From assembly GCA_964017155.1 (NCBI GenBank), contig OZ024857.1:34431042-34495041 (forward strand): 64,000 bases of DNA, given 5' to 3'. Positions 26,001 to 40,700 of this stretch are shown here, piece by piece. Both the position numbers and the translations under genes were made by a program. Each line of letters begins with the position of its first letter. Position 1 is the first letter of the stretch. This DNA is from Oasisia sp. SBJ-2009 (Eukaryota > Annelida > Polychaeta > Sabellida > Siboglinidae). The notes beneath the pieces were generated by a model. That model made no database searches. It was given only the letters and a program-made list of their open reading frames with translations, and was not told the origin of the DNA.

Positions 26001-27363
26001 TCCCCACTTCATACAACCTCCCCACTCAACCCAACCTCCCCACTCCACCCAACCTCCCCAAATTTCCCAACCTCTCCACTCAAACTCCCCACTCCACCCA
26101 ACCTGCCCACTTCACCGAACCTGCCCACTCCACCCAACCTCCCCACCCCACGCAAACTCTCCACTCCACCCAACCTCCGCCCTCCACCCAACCTCCCCCT
26201 CCACCCAACCTCCCCACTCCACCCAACCTCCTCACTCCACCCAACCTCCCCACTCCACCAAACTCCCCACCCCGCCTAAACTCCCCTCTCCACCCAACCT
26301 CCCCACTTCACCCAACCTCCCCACTTCACCCAACCTCCCCACTCCACCCAACCTCCCCACTTCACCCAACCTTCGCACTCCATCCAACCTCCGCACTCCA
26401 CCCAACCTCCGCACTCCAAACAACTTCCCCACTCCACCCAACCTCCGCCCTCCACCCAACCTCCCCACTCCACCCAACCTCCGCACTTCACGCAACCTCC
26501 GCACTCCACCGAACTTCCGCACTCCACCCAACTTCCGCACTCCATGCAACCTCCGCACTCCACCCAACCTCCGCACTCCACACAACTTCCCCACTTCATA
26601 CAACCTCCCCACTCAACCCAACCTCCCCACTCCACCCAACCTCCCCAAATTTCCCATCCTCTCCACTCAAACTCCCCACTCCACCCAACCTGCCCACTTC
26701 ACCGAACCTGCCCACTCCACCCAACCTCCCCACTCCATGCAACCTCCGCCCTCCACCCAACCTCCCCCCTCCACCCAACCTCCCCACTCCACCCAACCTC
26801 CTCACTCCACCCAACCTCCCCACTCCACCAACCTCCCCACCCCGCCTAAACTCCCCTCTCCACCCAACCTCCCCACTTCACCCAACCTCCCCACTTCACC
26901 CAACCTCCCCACTCCACCCAACCTCCCCACTTCACCCAATCTTCGCACTCCATCCAACCTCCGCACTCCACCCAACCTCCGCACTCCAAACAACTTCCGC
27001 ACTCCACCCAACATCCGCACTCCACACAACTTCGGCACTCCACCCAACCTCCACACTCCACACAACCTCCCCACTTCACCGAACCTCCCCACTCCACGCA
27101 ACCTCCCCACCCCACGCTACACCCCCACTCCACCCAACCTCCCGCCTCCACCCAACCTCCGCCCTCCACCCAACCTCCCCACTACACCCAACTTCCCCAC
27201 TTCACCCAACCTCTCCACTCCACCCAACCTCCTCATTCCACCCACTCTCCCCACTTCACCCAACCTCCCCACTCCACCCTACCTCCCCACTTCACCCAAC
27301 CTTCGCACTCCATCCAACCTCCGCACTCCACCCAACCTCCGCACTCCACCCAACTTCCGCACT
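23007..27363 (+). repeat. Block C copy 2 (about 4,357 bp)
   Basis: This second direct copy of block C lacks the internal 306-bp duplication. It matches copy 1 through the ACTTGAACC, ACAAAAACC, CACCGAACCGACGC (near 25,775) and CCGGCTGG-type (CTCCAGCC) landmarks. The match ends near 27,363, where CGCACTCCACCCAACTTCC follows instead of an AACCTCC unit. Confidence 0.86.
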
Positions 27364-28689
27364 CCACCCAACTTCCGCACTCCACCCAACCTCCCCACTT
27401 CACCGAACCTCCCCACACCACCCAACCTCCCCACCCCACGCAACCTCCCCACTCCACCTAACCTCCGCCCTCCACCCAACCTCCGCCCTCCACCAAACCT
27501 CCCCACTCCACCCAACTTCCCCACTTCACCCAACCTCCCCACTCCACCCAACCTCCTCACTCCACCCAACCTCCCCACTTCACCCAACATCCCCAGAGCA
27601 CCCAACCTCCCCACTCCACGCAACCTCCCCACTTCACCCAACCTCCTCACTTCACCCAACCTCCCCACTTCACTCAACCTCCCCACTTCACCCAACCTCC
27701 TCACTCCACCCAACCTCCCCATTTCAGCCACCTCCCCACTCCACCCAACCTCCCCATTTCACCCAACCTTCGCACTCCATCCAACTTCCGCACTCCACCC
27801 AACTTCCGCACTCCACCCAACTTCCGCACTCCACCCAACCTCTGCACTCCACCCAACTTCCGCACTCCACCCAACTTCCGCACTCCATGCAACCTCCGCA
27901 CTCCACCCAACTTCCGCACTCCACCCAACCTCCCCACTCAACCCAACCTCCCCACTTCACCCAGTCTCCCCACTCCACCCAACCTCCCCTCTCCACCCAA
28001 CCTCCCCACTTCACCCAACCTCCCCACTCCACCCAACCTCCCCACTTCACCCAACCTCCCCACATCACCCAAACTCCCCACTCCACCCAACCTCCCCACC
28101 CCACCCAACCTCCCCACTTCACCCAACCTCCGCACTCCACCCAACTTCCGCACTCCACCCAACTTCCGCACTCCACCCAACCTCTGCACTCCACCCAAAC
28201 TCCGCACTCCAGTCAACTTCCGCACTCCACCCAACGTCCGCACACCACCCATCTTCTGTACTCCACGCAACTTCCGCGCTCCACCCAACCTCCGCACTCC
28301 ACCCAACCTCCGAACACCACCCGACTTCTGCACTCCACCCAACCTCCCCTCTCCACCGAATCTCCCCACTCTATCCAACTTCCCAACCTCCCCACTCCTC
28401 CCAACCTACGCACTCCACCCAACCACCCCACTCCACCTAACCTCCCCACTCCACCCAACCTCCGCCCTCCACCCAACCTCCCCACTCCACCCAACCTCCG
28501 CACTTCACGCAACCTCCGCACTCCACCGAACTTCCGCACTCCACCCAACCTCCGCACTCCATGCAACCTCCGCACTCCACCCAACCTCCGCACTCCACAC
28601 AACTTCCCCACTTCATACAACCTCCCCACTCAACCCAACCTCCCCACTCCACCCAACCTCCCCAAATTTCCCAACCTCTCCACTCAAAC
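27364..28689 (+). repeat. Mosaic linker between block C and HOR-D
   Basis: Only 18-bp units are present, in an order that mixes HOR-A-like parts with a CATTTCAGCC unit (near 27,721) and a CCCAGTCTCC marker (near 27,961) that returns in HOR-D. It includes CTCTATCC near 28,370 and an AAATTT island near 28,667. The 27,701-28,100 part resembles the later part of each HOR-D copy at offset 1,801 rather than 1,924. Confidence 0.78.
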
Positions 28690-30613
28690 TCCCCACTCCA
28701 CCCAACCTGCCCACTTCACCGAACCTGCCCACTCCACCCAACCTCCCCACCCCACGCAAACTCTCCACTCCACCCAACCTCCGCCCTCCACCCAACCTCC
28801 CCCCTCCACCCAACCTCCCCACTCCACCCAACCTCCTCACTCCACCCAACCTCCCCACTCCACCAACCTCCCCACCCCGCCTAAACTCCCCTCTCCACCC
28901 AACCTCCCCACTTCACCCAACCTCCCCACTTCACCCAACCTCCCCACTCCACCGAACCTCCACACTTCACCCAACCTTCGCACTCCATCCAACCTCCGCA
29001 CTCCACCCAACCTCCGCACTCCAAACAACTTCCGCACTCCACCCAACATCCGCACTCCACACAACTTCGGCACTCCACCCAACCTCCACACTCCACACAA
29101 CCTCCCCACTTCACCGAACCTCCCCACTCCACGCAACCTCCCCACCCCACGCTACACCCCCACTTCACCCAACCTCCCTCCTCCACCCAACCTCCGCCCT
29201 CCACCCAACCTCCCCACTACACCCAACTTCCCCACTTCACCCAACCTCTCCACTCCACCCAACCTCCTCACTCCACCCAACCTCCCCACTTCACCCAACA
29301 TCCACAGAGCACCCAACCTCCCCACTCCACGCAACCTCCCCACTTCACCTAACCTCCCCACTTCACCCAACCTCCCCACTCCACCCAACCTCCCCACTCC
29401 ACCCAACCTCCCCACCCCGCCCAAACTCCCCTCTCCACCCAACCTTCCCACTTCACCCAAACTCCCCACTTCACTCAACCTCCCCACTTCACCCAACCTC
29501 CTCACTCCACCCAACCTCCCCATTTCACCCACCTCCCCACTCCACCCAACCTCCCCATTTCACCCAACCTTCGCACTCCATCCAACTTCCGCACTCCACC
29601 CAACTTCCGCACTCCACCCAACTTCCGCACTCCACCCAACCTCTGCACTCCACCCAACTTCCGCACTCCACCCAACTTCCGCACTCCATGCAACCTCCGC
29701 ACTCCACCCAACTTCCGCACTCCACCCAACCTCCCCACTCAACCCAACCTCCCCACTTCACCCAGTCTCCCCACTCCACCCAACCTCCCCTCTCCACCCA
29801 ACCTCCCCACTTCACCCAACCTCCCCACTCCACCCAACCTCCCCACTTCACCCAACCTCCCCACATCACCCAAACTCCCCACTCCACCCAACCTCCCCAC
29901 CCCACCCAACCTCCCCACTTCACCCAACCTCCCTACTTCACCCAACTTCCGCACTCCATGCAACCTCCGCACTCCACCCAACCTCCGCACTCCACACAAC
30001 TTCCCCACTTCATACAACCTCCCCACTCCACCCAACCTCCCCATTTCACCCACCTCCCCACTCCACCCAACCTCCCCATTTCACCCAACCTTCGCACTCC
30101 ATCCAACTTCTGCACTCCACCCAACTTCCGCACTCCACCCAACTTCCGCACTCCACCCAACCTCTGCACTCCACCCAACTTCCGCACTCCACCCAACTTC
30201 CGCACTCCATGCAACCTCCGCACTCCACCCAACTTCCGCACTCCACCCAACCTCCCCACTCAACCCAACCTCCCCACTTCACCCAGTCTCCCCACTCCAC
30301 CCAACCTCCCCTCTCCACGCAACCTCCTCACTCCACCCAACCTCCCCACTTCACCCAACCTCCCCAGAGCACCCAACCTCCCCACTCTTCCCAACCTCCC
30401 CACTCCACCCAACCTCCCCTCTCCACCCAACCTCCCCACTTCACCCAACCTCCCCACTCCACCCAACCTCCCCACTCCACCCACACTCCCCACTCCACCG
30501 AACCTCCCCACGCCATCCAACCTCCCAACTCCACCCAACCTCCTCACACCTCCCAACCTACGCACTCCACCCAACCACACCACTCCACCCAACCTCCCCA
30601 CTTCAACCCATCC
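28690..30613 (+). repeat. HOR-D copy 1 (1,924 bp)
   Basis: This is the first of three tandem copies with a period of 1,924 bp. Markers are CCCCACGCTACACCCCC near 29,149, CCCAGTCTCC near 29,762 and again near 30,283, and CCCACACTCC near 30,480. Differences from copies 2 and 3 are ACCGAACCTCCACAC near 28,951, and TTCCGCACTCC where the others have TTCCGTACTCC (31,585 and 33,509). Copies 2 and 3 are therefore closer to each other. Confidence 0.9.
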
Positions 30614-32537
30614 TCCCCACTCCACCCAACCTGCCCACTTCACCGAACCTGCCCACTCCACCCAACCTCCCCACCCCACGCAAACTCTCCACTCCACCCA
30701 ACCTCCGCCCTCCACCCAACCTACCCCCTCCACCCAACCTCCCCACTCCACCCAACCTCCTCACTCCACCCAACCTCCCCACTCCACCAACCTCCCCACC
30801 CCGCCTAAACTCCCCTCTCCACCCAACCTCCCCACTTCACCCAACCTCCCCACTTCACCCAACCTCCCCACTCCACCCAACCTCCCCACTTCACCCAACC
30901 TTCGCACTCCATCCAACCTCCGCACTCCACCCAACCTCCGCACTCCAAACAACTTCCGCACTCCACCCAACATCCGCACTCCACACAACTTCGGCACTCC
31001 ACCCAACCTCCACACTCCACACAACCTCCCCACTTCACCGAACCTCCCCACTCCACGCAACCTCCCCACCCCACGCTACACCCCCACTTCACCCAACCTC
31101 CCTCCTCCACCCAACCTCCGCCCTCCACCCAACCTCCCCACTACACCCAACTTCCCCACTTCACCCAACCTCTCCACTCCACCCAACCTCCTCACTCCAC
31201 CCAACCTCCCCACTTCACCCAACATCCACAGAGCACCCAACCTCCCCACTCCACGCAACCTCCCCACTTCACCTAACCTCCCCACTTCACCCAACCTCCC
31301 CACTCCACCCAACCTCCCCACTCCACCCAACCTCCCCACCCCGCCCAAACTCCCCTCTCCACCCAACCTTCCCACTTCACCCAAACTCCCCACTTCACTC
31401 AACCTCCCCACTTCACCCAACCTCCTCACTCCACCCAACCTCCCCATTTCACCCACCTCCCCACTTCACCCAACCTCCCCATTTCACCCAACCTTCGCAC
31501 TCCATCCAACTTCCGCACTCCACCCAACTTCCGCACTCCACCCAACTTCCGCACTCCACCCAACCTCTGCACTCCACCCAACTTCCGTACTCCACCCAAC
31601 TTCCGCACTCCATGCAACCTCCGCACTCCACCCAACTTCCGCACTCCACCCAACCTCCCCACTCAACCCAACCTCCCCACTTCACCCAGTCTCCCCACTC
31701 CACCCAACCTCCCCTCTCCACCCAACCTCCCCACTTCACCCAACCTCCCCACTCCACCCAACCTCCCCACTTCACCCAACCTCCCCACATCACCCAAACT
31801 CCCCACTCCACCCAACCTCCCCACCCCACCCAACCTCCCCACTTCACCCAACCTCCCTACTTCACCCAACTTCCGCACTCCATGCAACCTCCGCACTCCA
31901 CCCAACCTCCGCACTCCACACAACTTCCCCACTTCATACAACCTCCCCACTCCACCCAACCTCCCCATTTCACCCACCTCCCCACTCCACCCAACCTCCC
32001 CATTTCACCCAACCTTCGCACTCCATCCAACTTCTGCACTCCACCCAACTTCCGCACTCCACCCAACTTCCGCACTCCACCCAACCTCTGCACTCCACCC
32101 AACTTCCGCACTCCACCCAACTTCCGCACTCCATGCAACCTCCGCACTCCACCCAACTTCCGCACTCCACCCAACCTCCCCACTCAACCCAACCTCCCCA
32201 CTTCACCCAGTCTCCCCACTCCACCCAACCTCCCCTCTCCACGCAACCTCCTCACTCCACCCAACCTCCCCACTTCACCCAACCTCCCCAGAGCACCCAA
32301 CCTCCCCACTCTTCCCAACCTCCCCACTCCACCCAACCTCCCCTCTCCACCCAACCTCCCCACTTCACCCAACCTCCCCACTCCACCCAACCTCCCCACT
32401 CCACCCACACTCCCCACTCCACCGAACCTCCCCACGCCATCCAACCTCCCAACTCCACCCAACCTCCTCACACCTCCCAACCTACGCACTCCACCCAACC
32501 ACACCACTCCACCCAACCTCCCCACTTCAACCCATCC
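30614..32537 (+). repeat. HOR-D copy 2 (1,924 bp)
   Basis: This is a complete HOR-D period directly tandem to copy 1. It shares TTCCGTACTCC (near 31,585) with copy 3. It retains CCCCACTCC after the second CCCAGT marker (near 32,208) and CCCCACGCC near 32,434, where copy 3 has changed. Confidence 0.9.
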
Positions 32538-34461
32538 TCCCCACTCCACCCAACCTGCCCACTTCACCGAACCTGCCCACTCCACCCAACCTCCCCACCC
32601 CACGCAAACTCTCCACTCCACCCAACCTCCGCCCTCCACCCAACCTACCCCCTCCACCCAACCTCCCCACTCCACCCAACCTCCTCACTCCACCCAACCT
32701 CCCCACTCCACCAACCTCCCCACCCCGCCTAAACTCCCCTCTCCACCCAACCTCCCCACTTCACCCAACCTCCCCACTTCACCCAACCTCCCCACTCCAC
32801 CCAACCTCCCCACTTCACCCAACCTTCGCACTCCATCCAACCTCCGCACTCCACCCAACCTCCGCACTCCAAACAACTTCCGCACTCCACCCAACATCCG
32901 CACTCCACACAACTTCGGCACTCCACCCAACCTCCACACTCCACACAACCTCCCCACTTCACCGAACCTCCCCACTCCACGCAACCTCCCCACCCCACGC
33001 TACACCCCCACTTCACCCAACCTCCCTCCTCCACCCAACCTCCGCCCTCCACCCAACCTCCCCACTACACCCAACTTCCCCACTTCACCCAACCTCTCCA
33101 CTCCACCCAACCTCCTCACTCCACCCAACCTCCCCACTTCACCCAACATCCACAGAGCACCCAACCTCCCCACTCCACGCAACCTCCCCACTTCACCTAA
33201 CCTCCCCACTTCACCCAACCTCCCCACTCCACCCAACCTCCCCACTCCACCCAACCTCCCCACCCCGCCCAAACTCCCCTCTCCACCCAACCTTCCCACT
33301 TCACCCAAACTCCCCACTTCACTCAACCTCCCCACTTCACCCAACCTCCTCACTCCACCCAACCTCCCCATTTCACCCACCTCCCCACTTCACCCAACCT
33401 CCCCATTTCACCCAACCTTCGCACTCCATCCAACTTCCGCACTCCACCCAACTTCCGCACTCCACCCAACTTCCGCACTCCACCCAACCTCTGCACTCCA
33501 CCCAACTTCCGTACTCCACCCAACTTCCGCACTCCATGCAACCTCCGCACTCCACCCAACTTCCGCACTCCACCCAACCTCCCCACTCAACCCAACCTCC
33601 CCACTTCACCCAGTCTCCCCACTCCACCCAACCTCCCCTCTCCACCCAACCTCCCCACTTCACCCAACCTCCCCACTCCACCCAACCTCCCCACTTCACC
33701 CAACCTCCCCACATCACCCAAACTCCCCACTCCACCCAACCTCCCCACCCCACCCAACCTCCCCACTTCACCCAACCTCCCTACTTCACCCAACTTCCGC
33801 ACTCCATGCAACCTCCGCACTCCACCCAACCTCCGCACTCCACACAACTTCCCCACTTCATACAACCTCCCCACTCCACCCAACCTCCCCATTTCACCCA
33901 CCTCCCCACTCCACCCAACCTCCCCATTTCACCCAACCTTCGCACTCCATCCAACTTCTGCACTCCACCCAACTTCCGCACTCCACCCAACTTCCGCACT
34001 CCACCCAACCTCTGCACTCCACCCAACTTCCGCACTCCACCCAACTTCCGCACTCCATGCAACCTCCGCACTCCACCCAACTTCCGCACTCCACCCAACC
34101 TCCCCACTCAACCCAACCTCCCCACTTCACCCAGTCTCCCCAGTCCACCCAACCTCCCCTCTCCACGCAACCTCCTCACTCCACCCAACCTCCCCACTTC
34201 ACCCAACCTCCCCAGAGCACCCAACCTCCCCACTCTTCCCAACCTCCCCACTCCACCCAACCTCCCCTCTCCACCCAACCTCCCCACTTCACCCAACCTC
34301 CCCACTCCACCCAACCTCCCCACTCCACCCACACTCCCCACTCCACCGAACCTCCCAACGCCATCCAACCTCCCAACTCCACCCAACCTCCTCACACCTC
34401 CCAACCTACGCACTCCACCCAACCACACCACTCCACCCAACCTCCCCACTTCAACCCATCC
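32538..34461 (+). repeat. HOR-D copy 3 (1,924 bp)
   Basis: This complete HOR-D period has two private changes: CCCCAGTCC near 34,138 and CCCAACGCC near 34,356. Both reappear at the matching positions near 39,090 and 39,308 inside block E copy 2. This copy was therefore the one carried along when block E was duplicated. Confidence 0.9.
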
Positions 34462-34660
34462 TCCCCACTCCACCCAACCTGCCCACTTCACCGAACCTGC
34501 CCACTCCACCCAACCTCCCCACCCCACGCAAACTCTCCACTCCACCCAACCTCCGCCCTCCACCCAACCTACCCCCTCCACCCAACCTCCCCACTCCACC
34601 CAACCTCCTCACTCCACCCAACCTCCCCACTCCACCAACCTCCCCACCCCGCCTAAACTC
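34462..34660 (+). repeat. Partial HOR-D copy 4
   Basis: It begins like a fourth HOR-D copy (CCTGCCC pair, CCCACGCAAACTC, CCTACCCCCTCC). The match breaks at 34,660, where CTCCCCTCCACCC lacks the CT of CTCCCCTCTCCACCC. From there the order of units is specific to block E. Confidence 0.8.
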
Positions 34661-35038
34661 CCCTCCACCCAACCTCCCCACTTCACCCAACCTCCCCACT
34701 TCACCCAACCTCCCCACTCCACCCAACCTCCCCACTTCACCCAACCTTCGCACTCCATCCAACCTCCGCACTCCACCCAACCTCCGCACTCCAAACAACT
34801 TCCCCACTCCACCCAACCTCCGCCCTCCACCCAACCTCCCCACTCCACCCAACCTCCGCACTTCACGCAACCTCCGCACTCCACCGAACTTCCGCACTCC
34901 ACCCAACTTCCGCACTCCATGAAACCTCCGCACTCCACCCAACCTCCGCACTCCACACAACTTCCCCACTTCATACAACCTCCCCACTCAACCCAACCTC
35001 CCCACTTCACCCAACCTCCCCACTTCACCCAACCTCCC

Positions 35039-35045
35039 AAAATTA
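35039..35045. other. AT island, form AAAATTA
   Basis: This is a third form of the same island, CCCAAAATTACCC, followed by ACCTTCCCACTCCACTCAAACTC-type units. It is found in blocks E and F and in the linker before block L: 35,039, 39,991, 42,625, 43,256 and near 46,383, 47,014 and 57,396. Confidence 0.72.
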
Positions 35046-35136
35046 CCCAACCTTCCCACTCCACTCAAACTCCCCACTCCACGCAACCTCCTCACTCCAC
35101 CCAACCTCCCCACTTCACCCAACCTCCCCACTCCAC

Positions 35137-35490
35137 CCACACTCCCCACTCCACCGAACCTCCCCACGCCATCCAACCTCCCAACTCCACCCAACCTCCC
35201 CACACCTCCCAACCTACGCACTCCACCCAACCACACCACTCCACCCAACCTCCCCACTTCAACCCATCCTCCCCACTCCACCCAACCTCCCCTCTCCACC
35301 CAACCTCCCCACTTCACCCAACCTCCCCACTCCACCCAACCTCCCCACTCCACCCACACTCCCCACTCCACCGAACCTCCCCACGCCATCCAACCTCCCA
35401 ACTCCACCCAACCTCCCCACACCTCCCAACCTACGCACTCCACCCAACCACACCACTCCACCCAACCTCCCCACTTCAACCCATCCTCCC
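35137..35490 (+). repeat. Short tandem duplication, period about 217 bp, in block E copy 1
   Basis: The series CCCACACTCC, CCCCACGCC, CCCACACCTCCC, CTACGCACTCC, CCACACCACTCC and CTTCAACCCATCC occurs twice in a row. CCCCACGCC is at 35,162 and again at 35,379, a spacing of 217 bp (12 units plus 1 bp). The same pair is present in block E copy 2 (near 40,114 and 40,331). Confidence 0.82.
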
Positions 35491-37714
35491 CACTCCACCC
35501 AACCTACGCACTCCACCCAACCACCCCACTCCACCCAACCTCCCCACTTCAACCCATCCTCCCCACTCCACCCAACCTCCGCCCTCCACCCAACCTCCCC
35601 ACTCCACCCAACCTCCGCACTTCACCCAACCTCCCCACTCCACCCAACCTCCCCACTCCACCCAACCTCCCCACCCCGCCCAAACTCCCCTCTCCACCCA
35701 ACCTCCCCACTTCACCCAACCTCCCCACTCCACCCTACCTCCCCACTTCACCCAACCTTCGCACTCCATCCAACCTCCGCACTCCACCCAACCTCCGCAC
35801 TCCACCCAACTTCCGCACTCCACCCAACTTCCGCACTCCACCCAACCTCTGCACTCAACCCAAACTCCGCACTCCAGTCAACTTCCGCACTCCACCCAAC
35901 GTCCGCACACCACCCATCTTCCGTACTCCACGCAACTTCCGCGCTCCACCCAAACTCCGCACTCCACCCAACCTCCGAACACCACCCAACTTCTGCACTC
36001 CACCCAACCTTCCCTCTCCACCGAATCTCCCCACTCTATCCAACTTCCCAACCTCCCCACTCCTCCCAACCTACGCACTCCACCCAACCACCCCACTCCA
36101 CCCAACCTCCCCACTTCAACCCATCCTCCCCACTCCACCCAACCTCCGCCCTCCACCCAACCTCCCCACTCCACCCAACCTCCGCACTTCACGCAACCTC
36201 CGCACTCCACCGAACTTCCGCACTCCACCCAACTTCCGCACTCCATGCAACCTCCGCACTCCACCCAACCTCCGCACTCCACACAACTTCCCCACTTCAT
36301 ATAACCTCCCCACTCAACCCAACCTCCCCACTCCACCCAACCTCCCCAAATTTCCCAACCTCTCCACTCAAACTCCCCACTCCACCCAACCTGCCCACTT
36401 CACCGAACCTGCCCACTCCACCCAACCTCCCCACCCCACGCAAACTCTCCACTCCACCCAACCTCCGCCCTCCACCCAACCTCCCCCCTCCACCCAACCT
36501 CCCCACTCCACCCAACCTCCTCACTCCACCCAACCTCCCCACTCCACCAACCTCCCCACCCCGCCTAAACTCCCCTCTCCACCCAACCTCCCCACTTCAC
36601 CCAACCTCCCCACTTCACCCAACCTCCCCACTCCACCCAACCTCCCCACTTCACCCAACCTTCGCACTCCATCCAACCTCCGCACTCCACCCAACCTCCG
36701 CACTCCAAACAACTTCCGCATTCCACCCAACATCCGCACTCCACACAACTTCGGCACTCCATCCAACCTCCACACTCCACACAACCTCCCCACTTCACCG
36801 AACCTCCCCACTCCACGCAACCTCCCCACCCCACGCTACACCCCCACTTCACCCAACCTCCCTCCTCCACCCAACCTCCGCCCTCCACCCAACCTCCCCA
36901 CTACACCCAACTTCCCCACTTCACCCAACCTCTCCACTCCACCCAACCTCCTCACTCCACCCAACCTCCCCACTTCACCCAACATCCACAGAGCACCCAA
37001 CCTCCCCACTCCACCCAACCTCCCCACTTCACCTAACCTCCCCACTTCACCCAACCTCCCCACTCCACCCAACCTCCCCACTCCACCCAACCTCCCCACC
37101 CCGCCCAAACTCCCCTCTCCACCCAACCTTCCCACTTCACCCAAACTCCCCACTTCACTCAACCTCCCCACTTCACCCAACCTCCTCACTCCACCCAACC
37201 TCCCCATTTCACCCAACCTCCCCACTCCACCCAACCTCCCCACTTCACCCAACCTTCGCACTCCATCCAACTTCCGCACTCCACCCAACTTCCGCACTCC
37301 ACCCAACTTCCGCACTCCACCCAACCTCTGCACTCCACCCAACTTCCGCACTCCACCCAACTTCCGCACTCCATGCAACCTCCGCACTCCACCCAACTTC
37401 CGCACTCCACCCAACCTCCCCACTCAACCCAACCTCCCCACTTCACCCAGTCTCCCCACTCCACCCAACCTCCCCTCTCCACCCAACCTCCCCACTTCAC
37501 CCAACCTCCCCACTCCACCCAACCTCCCCACTTCACCCAACCTCCCCACATCACCCAAACTCCCCACTCTACCCAACCTCCCCACCCCACCCAACCTCCC
37601 CACTTCACCCAACCTCCCTACTTCACCCAACTTCCGCACTCCATGCAACCTCCGCACTCCACCCAACCTCCGCACTCCACACAACTTCCCCACTTCATAC
37701 AACCTCCCCACTCA

Positions 37715-40700
37715 ACCCAACCTCCCCACTTCACCCAACCTCCCCACTCCACCCAACCTCCCCACTTCACCCAACCTTCGCACTCCATCCAACCTCCGCA
37801 CTCCACCCAACCTCCGCACTCCAAACAACTTCCGCACTCCACCCAACATCCGCACTCCACACAACTTCGGCACTCCACCCAACCTCCACACTCCACACAA
37901 CCTCCCCACTTCACCGAACCTCCCCACTCCACGCAACCTCCCCACCCCACGCTACACCCCCACTTCACCCAACCTCCCTCCTCCACCCAACCTCCGCCCT
38001 CCACCCAACCTCCCCACTACACCCAACTTCCCCACTTCACCCAACCTCTCCACTCCACCCAACCTCCTCACTCCACCCAACCTCCCCACTTCACCCAACA
38101 TCCACAGAGCACCCAACCTCCCCACTCCACGCAACCTCCCCACTTCACCTAACCTCCCCACTTCACCCAACCTCCCCACTCCACCCAACCTCCCCACTCC
38201 ACCCAACCTCCCCACCCCGCCCAAACTCCCCTCTCCACCCAACCTTCCCACTTCACCCAAACTCCCCACTTCACTCAACCTCCCCACTTCACCCAACCTC
38301 CTCACTCCACCCAACCTCCCCATTTCACCCACCTCCCCACTTCACCCAACCTCCCCATTTCACCCAACCTTCGCACTCCATCCAACTTCCGCACTCCACC
38401 CAACTTCCGCACTCCACCCAACTTCCGCACTCCACCCAACCTCTGCACTCCACCCAACTTCCGTACTCCACCCAACTTCCGCACTCCATGCAACCTCCGC
38501 ACTCCACCCAACTTCCGCACTCCACCCAACCTCCCCACTCAACCCAACCTCCCCACTTCACCCAGTCTCCCCACTCCACCCAACCTCCCCTCTCCACCCA
38601 ACCTCCCCACTTCACCCAACCTCCCCACTCCACCCAACCTCCCCACTTCACCCAACCTCCCCACATCACCCAAACTCCCCACTCCACCCAACCTCCCCAC
38701 CCCACCCAACCTCCCCACTTCACCCAACCTCCCTACTTCACCCAACTTCCGCACTCCATGCAACCTCCGCACTCCACCCAACCTCCGCACTCCACACAAC
38801 TTCCCCACTTCATACAACCTCCCCACTCCACCCAACCTCCCCATTTCACCCACCTCCCCACTCCACCCAACCTCCCCATTTCACCCAACCTTCGCACTCC
38901 ATCCAACTTCTGCACTCCACCCAACTTCCGCACTCCACCCAACTTCCGCACTCCACCCAACCTCTGCACTCCACCCAACTTCCGCACTCCACCCAACTTC
39001 CGCACTCCATGCAACCTCCGCACTCCACCCAACTTCCGCACTCCACCCAACCTCCCCACTCAACCCAACCTCCCCACTTCACCCAGTCTCCCCAGTCCAC
39101 CCAACCTCCCCTCTCCACGCAACCTCCTCACTCCACCCAACCTCCCCACTTCACCCAACCTCCCCAGAGCACCCAACCTCCCCACTCTTCCCAACCTCCC
39201 CACTCCACCCAACCTCCCCTCTCCACCCAACCTCCCCACTTCACCCAACCTCCCCACTCCACCCAACCTCCCCACTCCACCCACACTCCCCACTCCACCG
39301 AACCTCCCAACGCCATCCAACCTCCCAACTCCACCCAACCTCCTCACACCTCCCAACCTACGCACTCCACCCAACCACACCACTCCACCCAACCTCCCCA
39401 CTTCAACCCATCCTCCCCACTCCACCCAACCTGCCCACTTCACCGAACCTGCCCACTCCACCCAACCTCCCCACCCCACGCAAACTCTCCACTCCACCCA
39501 ACCTCCGCCCTCCACCCAACCTACCCCCTCCACCCAACCTCCCCACTCCACCCAACCTCCTCACTCCACCCAACCTCCCCACTCCACCAACCTCCCCACC
39601 CCGCCTAAACTCCCCTCCACCCAACCTCCCCACTTCACCCAACCTCCCCACTTCACCCAACCTCCCCACTCCACCCAACCTCCCCACTTCACCCAACCTT
39701 CGCACTCCATCCAACCTCCGCACTCCACCCAACCTCCGCACTCCAAACAACTTCCCCACTCCACCCAACCTCCGCCCTCCACCCAACCTCCCCACTCCAC
39801 CCAACCTCCGCACTTCACGCAACCTCCGCACTCCACCGAACTTCCGCACTCCACCCAACTTCCGCACTCCATGAAACCTCCGCACTCCACCCAACCTCCG
39901 CACTCCACACAACTTCCCCACTTCATACAACCTCCCCACTCAACCCAACCTCCCCACTTCACCCAACCTCCCCACTTCACCCAACCTCCCAAAATTACCC
40001 AACCTTCCCACTCCACTCAAACTCCCCACTCCACGCAACCTCCTCACTCCACCCAACCTCCCCACTTCACCCAACCTCCCCACTCCACCCACACTCCCCA
40101 CTCCACCGAACCTCCCCACGCCATCCAACCTCCCAACTCCACCCAACCTCCCCACACCTCCCAACCTACGCACTCCACCCAACCACACCACTCCACCCAA
40201 CCTCCCCACTTCAACCCATCCTCCCCACTCCACCCAACCTCCCCTCTCCACCCAACCTCCCCACTTCACCCAAACTCCCCACTCCACCCAACCTCCCCAC
40301 TCCACCCACACTCCCCACTCCACCGAACCTCCCCACGCCATCCAACCTCCCAACTCCACCCAACCTCCCCACACCTCCCAACCTACGCACTCCACCCAAC
40401 CACACCACTCCACCCAACCTCCCCACTTCAACCCATCCTCCCCACTCCACCCAACCTACGCACTCCACCCAACCACCCCACTCCACCCAACCTCCCCACT
40501 TCAACCCATCCTCCCCACTCCACCCAACCTCCGCCCTCCACCCAACCTCCCCACTCCACCCAACCTCCGCACTTCACCCAACCTCCCCACTCCACCCTAC
40601 CTCCCCACTTCACCCAACCTTCGCACTCCATCCAACCTCCGCACTCCACCCAACCTCCGCACTCCACCCAACTTCCGCACTCCACCCAACTTCCGCACTC

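Larger units (their letters stand above)
32763..37714 (+). repeat. Block E copy 1 (about 4,952 bp)
   Basis: This is the first of two direct copies of a block of about 4.9 kb. The offset is 4,952 bp on the left and 4,862 bp on the right, and the change is a 90-bp (five-unit) segment near 35,630-35,725 that is missing from copy 2. The block begins inside HOR-D copy 3. Landmarks are an AAAATTA island at 35,039-35,045, CCCACACTCC units, CTCTATCC near 36,038, and TTCATATAACC at 36,297. Confidence 0.87.

Noticed and set aside
29145..29165. CCCCACGCTACACCCCC as a possible protein-binding or promoter element
   Set aside because: It recurs about once per HOR but looks like two adjacent variant units. 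Recurrence follows from block duplication, and nothing else supports a regulatory role.
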